NCBI GenBank assembly: GCA_938002705.1
Contig: CALLAG010000067.1
Location: 1-18,307 of the forward strand
Reading direction: 5' to 3'
Length of the DNA: 18,307 bases
Source: an uncultured Saprospiraceae bacterium
GTDB taxonomy: Bacteria > Bacteroidota > Bacteroidia > Chitinophagales > Saprospiraceae
Below, one piece after another: positions 13,902 through 18,307 of the stretch. The position numbers and the translations under genes are program-made. A model generated the notes under the pieces. It was not told the DNA's origin. It ran no database searches and saw nothing but the letters and a program-made list of their open reading frames with translations. Position 1 is the first letter of the stretch; each line of letters starts with the position of its first letter.

Positions 13902-15401
13902 CTACAGTTGCTTTCTCAGTCTTGCAACAGGGATACTTAATTGTTCTCTGTATTTAGCGACGGTTCTTCTTGCAATGTTGTAACCTTTTTCTCTTAATGA
14001 TTCTTTTAATTTCTCATCAGATTCTGGCTTCTTTTTGTTTTCGTTAGTGACGATATCTTTGAGGATATTCTTCACTTCCAGTGTAGATACTTCTTTGCCA
14101 TCTTGAGTTGTGATAGACTCAGAAAAGAAAGACTTTAACCTTTTTGTTCCGAACTCTGTCTGCACGAACTTACTGTTAGCAACTCTTGATATTGTAGATA
14201 TGTCTAATCCTGTGATCTCTGAGATATCCTTAAGTATCATAGGTCTTATAGTTCTCTCATCACCAGTCGTGAAGTAAGAATACTGGAATTGCATAATGGC
14301 GTACATAGTATTATGCAGCGTCTCTTGTCTCTGCTTGATAGCATCGATGAACCACTTTGCACTGTCTATTTTCTGCTTGATGAACATGACCGCTTCTTTC
14401 TCTTTTCTCTCTGCACGTCTTCCCTTCGTTGTGTCTTGATATGTCTTAAGCATATCGAGATAGTGGTCGTTGATTCTGAGATCAGGAGCATTCTTACTAT
14501 TTAGCGTAAGCTCTAATTCTCCGTCTCTATTATTGATAAGAAAATCTGGAACGATATATTGATTACCCTGCATAGATGCATGAGAAAACCCACTAGCTGG
14601 TTTCGGGTTAAGTTTAAGTATTTCTTCTATCGCATCTTTGAGTTCTGACTCTGATAAGAAGAGGTTCTTCTGTAATTTTTGGTAATGCTTTTTAGTAAAT
14701 TGGTCGAAGTGATTTTCTAATATTTTATAAGCGACATTTTTAGACTTCTTATTGAGACCAGGTTCTTTATCTATCTTATCAAGGATCTGAAGTATCAGAC
14801 ATTCTTGCAGATTTCTTGCGCCTATACCTGATGGTTCGAATCTCTGTACATGTCCTAAGACATGTGTGATTTCTTGCTCAGTGGCTTCTATGTTTTGTGT
14901 AAATAAGAGATCATCTATAATAGCGATAGGTTCTCTTCTGAGATAACCATCTATATCTATACTACCTATGATCTGCTCTGCGATAGCTATTTCTTTATCT
15001 GACTTAAGATTAAGCATCCCTATCTGCTTCTCCAAGTGATCGTGGAACGAATGCTCTAATGCGATAGGTATTGTCTTTTCCTCTACGTCTTGTATGGATT
15101 CGCTTTTGACCTTGTAACTTGTAGGATCATCTTCAATATACTCTGTGATGTAATCATCTAATTCAAAATCATCTGAAGCTTGCTCGTCTTCTCCCTCGTT
15201 CTTTCCATCTTCTCCGTTATCAAGATCATAGACTTCTGATGTATCTGTATCATCACTCTCATCTAGAGCGGGATTAGTTTCTAACTCTTCCTGGATTCTT
15301 TGATCAAGGGTTGCAGTGGGGATTTGCAATAACTTCATGAGCTGAATCTGTTGAGGAGACAGCTTTTGATTCATTTTTTGACTTAGATTTTGTCGAAGCA
15401 T
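13902..15401 (-). CDS. rpoN: RNA polymerase sigma-54 factor RpoN
   Basis: Sigma-54 binds core RNA polymerase and -24/-12 promoters and needs an AAA+ activator to open DNA. The 499-residue protein has the glutamine/leucine-rich activator region (residues 5-43: QKMNQKLSPQQIQLMKLLQI), an acidic region II (about 48-93, rich in Asp and Glu), a core-binding region, a helix-turn-helix and the C-terminal RpoN box ARRTVAKYRE (477-486), which contacts the -24 element. The start is ATG at 15401. The frame stays open 39 codons further upstream, but that part is a hydrophobic stretch unlike any sigma-54, so it is treated as leader. No sigma-54 activator gene or convincing -24/-12 promoter was seen in the window. 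A terminator follows at 13840-13872. Confidence 0.96.
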   Translation of the reverse strand: MLRQNLSQKMNQKLSPQQIQLMKLLQIPTATLDQRIQEELETNPALDESDDTDTSEVYDLDNGEDGKNEGEDEQASDDFELDDYITEYIEDDPTSYKVKSESIQDVEEKTIPIALEHSFHDHLEKQIGMLNLKSDKEIAIAEQIIGSIDIDGYLRREPIAIIDDLLFTQNIEATEQEITHVLGHVQRFEPSGIGARNLQECLILQILDKIDKEPGLNKKSKNVAYKILENHFDQFTKKHYQKLQKNLFLSESELKDAIEEILKLNPKPASGFSHASMQGNQYIVPDFLINNRDGELELTLNSKNAPDLRINDHYLDMLKTYQDTTKGRRAERKEKEAVMFIKQKIDSAKWFIDAIKQRQETLHNTMYAIMQFQYSYFTTGDERTIRPMILKDISEITGLDISTISRVANSKFVQTEFGTKRLKSFFSESITTQDGKEVSTLEVKNILKDIVTNENKKKPESDEKLKESLREKGYNIARRTVAKYREQLSIPVARLRKQL

Positions 15402-15574
15402 CTTTGAGTTATTATTTATATTAACAATGAATAAGGTTACTGCGTTCAGTCTTGAGATAATTAATTGTAATACTGTAAATACAATAACGATGCCAAATAT
15501 TAAAAATATTACTAACATATAATAATCTATAGTTCAATTATTAATACATTAGTGTAAATTATAATATATAAAAT

Positions 15575-17347
15575 ATGATTAAGGAGAGATTAGCGCTTTT
15601 GAGGGGGTATATGAAGAGTAATGGCATCGATGCTTGTATAATCCCATCATCGGATCCACATCAGTCGGAATATGTGGCAACACACTGGGAGAGTAGGGAG
15701 TGGATATCAGGATTTACTGGGTCTTCTGGTCTAGTGATAGTGACAGAATCTGAGGCCGGACTATGGACAGACTCCAGATATTTTATCCAAGCTGAGGACC
15801 AACTTAAGGATACTGGCATAGAGTTACATAAAGTTATAAAAAGGTCAGAGCCGGTACATCTGTACTGGTTACGAGATAATCTTGCCAAGGGAAGCAGAGT
15901 AGCAATAGATGGCACGCTATTCTCTAAGTCTCAGTATGATAGAATTCTGAAAATATTAAAGGAGAATGATATCGAAGTTACCGTCTCAGGAGACCTATTC
16001 TTAAGTATATGGAAGGATAGACCAGACTTGCCCGTAGCTAAAGTCTTCAGTCATGATATAGAATATGCTGGAATATCAAGAGCCGAAAAAATAACTGAAG
16101 TAAAGGCGGAAATGGAGAGTAATAATGCTGAGTATATGCTTGTGAGCACTCTGGATGACATTGCTTGGTTACTCAATATTAGAGGCTCGGATATACGTCT
16201 TAATCCCGTCGTTATTTCGTATTTATTGATAGGCTTAGATAAGTCTTATTTATTTATAAATAAAGAAAAATTAGACTCAGAGATCACAGCACAATTAGAA
16301 TCTGATAATGTGTACATCAAGCCATATAGCGCTATATCTCAAGCACTTTCTCAGTTAGATGATAGTTCTACTATACTTCTAAGCAAGAATACTACGAGTG
16401 TAGCGATGTACCAGAAAGTAACAGGTATCATCAAGCATGATAAGAAGTCCATCATCTCTCATCTCAAAGGAATAAAAAATCCTACAGAATGCGATAACTA
16501 TAGACGTTGTATGGTCCGTGATGGTGTGGCATTGACACATGCATTTATGTGGTTAGAGGCAGAACTGCAGCAGAGAGGCGTTCCTGAATATGAATTTGCT
16601 GATGTCATAGCTAATTGCAGAAGTAAGCAGGCTCATTATCATGACGAAAGCTTTGATGCAATAGTAGGCTATAAGGGTAACGGAGCTATAGTGCACTATC
16701 GAGCGACAGAAGAAGAGTCCAGTACTATCCTAAATCAAGGGGCATTACTTGTAGATTCTGGCGGTCAGTATCTTGACGGGACTACAGATATCACCCGTAC
16801 CATCAGCTTAGATGAGCCATCGGAAGATTTTAAGCAAGCTTACACTAATGTCTTGAAAGGAATGATAGCGCTGACCATGTCGAGATTTCCTGATGGCACA
16901 ACAGGAGCACAACTGGATGTCCTCGCAAGACAGCATCTATGGTCATCTGGTATGAACTACCTACATGGTACTGGTCAGGGGGTAGGATTTTTTCTTAATG
17001 TTCATGAGGGTCCACAAGGTTTTTCTACTGGCGCCACTGCACAAGCTCAGACGGCTATACAGCCAGGGATGGTGACATCTAATGAGCCAGGTTATTATCT
17101 AGAGGACCATTATGGTATAAGAATAGAGAATCTTATCCTATGTGTAGAATCGGAGTATGAAAAATTCTATCAATTTGAGACAATCACCTACTTCCCCATA
17201 GAAATTAGATCTATAAACTACGAGATCATGACTAAAGCTGAGATAGGCTGGCTGAATGACTACCACGCCACAGTTCTTGATAAGTTAAGTCCTCATTTGG
17301 ATGAGAATGCTCAAAAATGGTTAGTCGAGAAATGCAGAAGTATTTAG
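15575..17347 (+). CDS. pepP: Aminopeptidase P-family M24 metallopeptidase with an altered metal site
   Basis: Aminopeptidase P removes the N-terminal residue before a proline. The 590-residue protein has the three-domain layout of the XPNPEP1-like class: two creatinase-like N-terminal domains (IIPSSDPHQSEYVATHWESR near residues 22-41, WTDSRYF near 67) and a C-terminal pita-bread catalytic domain. Metal ligands Asp394 and Asp405 (LLVDSGGQYLDGTTDITRT), Glu504 (NEPGYY) and Glu518 (IRIEN) are present, as are the proton-shuttle His464 and His477. The fifth ligand, the second His in the family HGTGHGVG motif, is Gln468 here (HGTGQGVG, codon CAG). This is odd for an active enzyme. It starts at ATG after a 173-base A+T-rich gap from the divergent rpoN. 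Confidence 0.93.
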   Translation: MIKERLALLRGYMKSNGIDACIIPSSDPHQSEYVATHWESREWISGFTGSSGLVIVTESEAGLWTDSRYFIQAEDQLKDTGIELHKVIKRSEPVHLYWLRDNLAKGSRVAIDGTLFSKSQYDRILKILKENDIEVTVSGDLFLSIWKDRPDLPVAKVFSHDIEYAGISRAEKITEVKAEMESNNAEYMLVSTLDDIAWLLNIRGSDIRLNPVVISYLLIGLDKSYLFINKEKLDSEITAQLESDNVYIKPYSAISQALSQLDDSSTILLSKNTTSVAMYQKVTGIIKHDKKSIISHLKGIKNPTECDNYRRCMVRDGVALTHAFMWLEAELQQRGVPEYEFADVIANCRSKQAHYHDESFDAIVGYKGNGAIVHYRATEEESSTILNQGALLVDSGGQYLDGTTDITRTISLDEPSEDFKQAYTNVLKGMIALTMSRFPDGTTGAQLDVLARQHLWSSGMNYLHGTGQGVGFFLNVHEGPQGFSTGATAQAQTAIQPGMVTSNEPGYYLEDHYGIRIENLILCVESEYEKFYQFETITYFPIEIRSINYEIMTKAEIGWLNDYHATVLDKLSPHLDENAQKWLVEKCRSI

Positions 17348-17399
17348 AGCATTCTAATATTTTCTGTTTCTTTGTCACTTAATTCTAAAATAGCAAATT

Positions 17400-17528
17400 A
17401 TGTCTACAGGTAATCCAGAAGATTGGGGAAGAAAAGGATCAGCAATAGCTAAGTTCTTAATAGCTTTATTGTTGTTTTTCGTCCTACTTATATGGGTATA
17501 TAAGAAAAACCAGCACGGCCTCGATTAG
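17400..17528 (+). CDS. Small single-helix membrane protein, 42 aa, unknown function
   Basis: This ATG-started frame encodes a hydrophilic N terminus (MSTGNPEDWGRKGSAIAK), one strongly hydrophobic helix at about residues 19-33 (FLIALLLFFVLLIWV) and a basic then polar end (YKKNQHGLD). The flanking charges suggest the N terminus and C terminus are on opposite sides of the membrane, but the sign on each side is similar, so topology is uncertain. It begins 52 bases after pepP on the same strand and stops 14 bases before the end of the convergent PfkB gene. I do not recognise a family. The clear domain structure in a short gap supports a real gene. Confidence 0.55.
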   Translation: MSTGNPEDWGRKGSAIAKFLIALLLFFVLLIWVYKKNQHGLD

Positions 17529-17542
17529 TATTAATCTAACTC

Positions 17543-18307
17543 TTATATTGAGAATTGGCTCATATTGACAAACTGTGCTACTCTTGCATCGATGTCAGCT
17601 TGCGTTAATGATTTCATCTTGCCTAGGCTGAATTCTTCTACACAGAAAGACGCCATAGCAGAACCATATATGATACCTGTCTTAAGGGTCTCATAGTTAA
17701 GTTCTCCTGCCTTAGCTAAGTATCCCATAAATCCTCCAGCAAATGTATCTCCAGCTCCAGTAGGATCTTTAACTACAGCAAGTGGCAATGCAGGTGCAAA
17801 GAACATCTTCCCTTCATGGAATAATATAGCGCCATGCTCCCCTTTCTTGATAATCAGATACTCAGGACCCATAGCATGGATCTTCTCAGCAGCATTGACT
17901 AATGAGTATTCTCCAGAAAGCTGTCGTGCTTCTTCATCATTGATAGTCAATATATTGACCTTGCTGATAGCGACCTTAAGTCTATCCATAGCGATATCCA
18001 TCCAGAAGTTCATCGTATCCAGAGCAATGACCTTAGGATTATCTAGCTGCTCAGTGACTCTTATTTGAATATCTGGTGTCAGATTACCTAACATGACGAA
18101 CTGACTATCCTTATAGCTTGCAGGTAACTCCGGATCAAAATCGTCTAATACATTAAGATCAGTAGCGAGTGTATCCCTCTGGTTCATATTCTCATGATAC
18201 TTACCTGACCAGAAGAATGTCTTACCATCACCGACGATCTTAAGACCTTCCATACTTACACCACGATCTTCTAATTGCTTGATCTCATCAGTAGGAAAAT
18301 CATTACC
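17543..18307 (-). CDS. PfkB-family sugar kinase (partial, 5' end outside window)
   Basis: The 254 visible residues are the C-terminal part of a ribokinase/PfkB-family carbohydrate kinase. The frame continues in phase past the in-window methionine at 18253 to the window edge, so the true start lies outside. The signature DPTGAGDTFAGGF (the C-terminal PfkB motif with the anion-hole GAGD and catalytic Asp) is near the C-terminal third. Upstream are GKTFFWSGKYHENMNQRDTL and the NDEEARQLSG segment typical of the family. Family members phosphorylate ribose, fructose, adenosine or related compounds; the substrate cannot be deduced. It converges with the small membrane gene, with a 14-base gap and no terminator seen. 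Confidence 0.9.
   Translation of the reverse strand, partial: GNDFPTDEIKQLEDRGVSMEGLKIVGDGKTFFWSGKYHENMNQRDTLATDLNVLDDFDPELPASYKDSQFVMLGNLTPDIQIRVTEQLDNPKVIALDTMNFWMDIAMDRLKVAISKVNILTINDEEARQLSGEYSLVNAAEKIHAMGPEYLIIKKGEHGAILFHEGKMFFAPALPLAVVKDPTGAGDTFAGGFMGYLAKAGELNYETLKTGIIYGSAMASFCVEEFSLGKMKSLTQADIDARVAQFVNMSQFSI

Overview
The window looks like chromosomal DNA of a member of the Bacteroidota, probably an environmental lineage. The A+T-rich sequence carries family signatures of that phylum: a YebC protein starting MGRAFEYRKA, a PorT-like outer-membrane barrel, a short soluble anti-sigma partner of an ECF sigma factor, a GHMP (mevalonate-type) kinase with an SGLDPL motif, and -7 promoter elements of the TAnnTTTG type. 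Several genes appear to start at TTG or GTG. This is taxonomic inference from protein families; no ribosomal marker is present.

Layout, left to right. A partial GHMP/mevalonate-type kinase leaves the left edge on the minus strand. On the plus strand follow a 51-residue two-helix membrane protein, a leader with a long dyad, and mfd (transcription-repair coupling factor). mfd overlaps two bacterial-PH membrane genes (YdbS/YdbT-like), and the three read as one unit. A 170-base spacer then holds a stem-loop with a minus-strand U-tract and a possible minus-strand promoter. A second plus-strand unit is a 46-residue DUF4834-like membrane peptide, an RluA-family pseudouridine synthase and thiL. thiL overlaps the tail of trmB, which runs toward it. 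After an outer-membrane barrel gene, a minus-strand block contains (in transcription order) pdeM, an ECF sigma factor, its probable anti-sigma factor and prfA. yebC (plus) converges on rpoN (minus), separated by a rpoN-oriented terminator. pepP (plus), a 42-residue membrane peptide and a partial PfkB sugar kinase (minus) complete the window.

Most genes are housekeeping: repair (mfd, pdeM), translation and RNA modification (prfA, trmB, pseudouridine synthase, yebC), cofactor synthesis (thiL), isoprenoid synthesis, transcription initiation (rpoN, ECF sigma) and peptide turnover (pepP). I see no mobile element, CRISPR array, tRNA or rRNA gene, and no convincing new defence or biosynthetic system. 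The observations most worth checking are a Gln in place of a conserved metal-binding His in the PepP homologue, a perfect inverted repeat between a -7 element and the ECF sigma gene, a 34-base dyad just upstream of mfd, a possible short minus-strand transcript between ydbT and the DUF4834-like gene, and three short membrane-protein genes.
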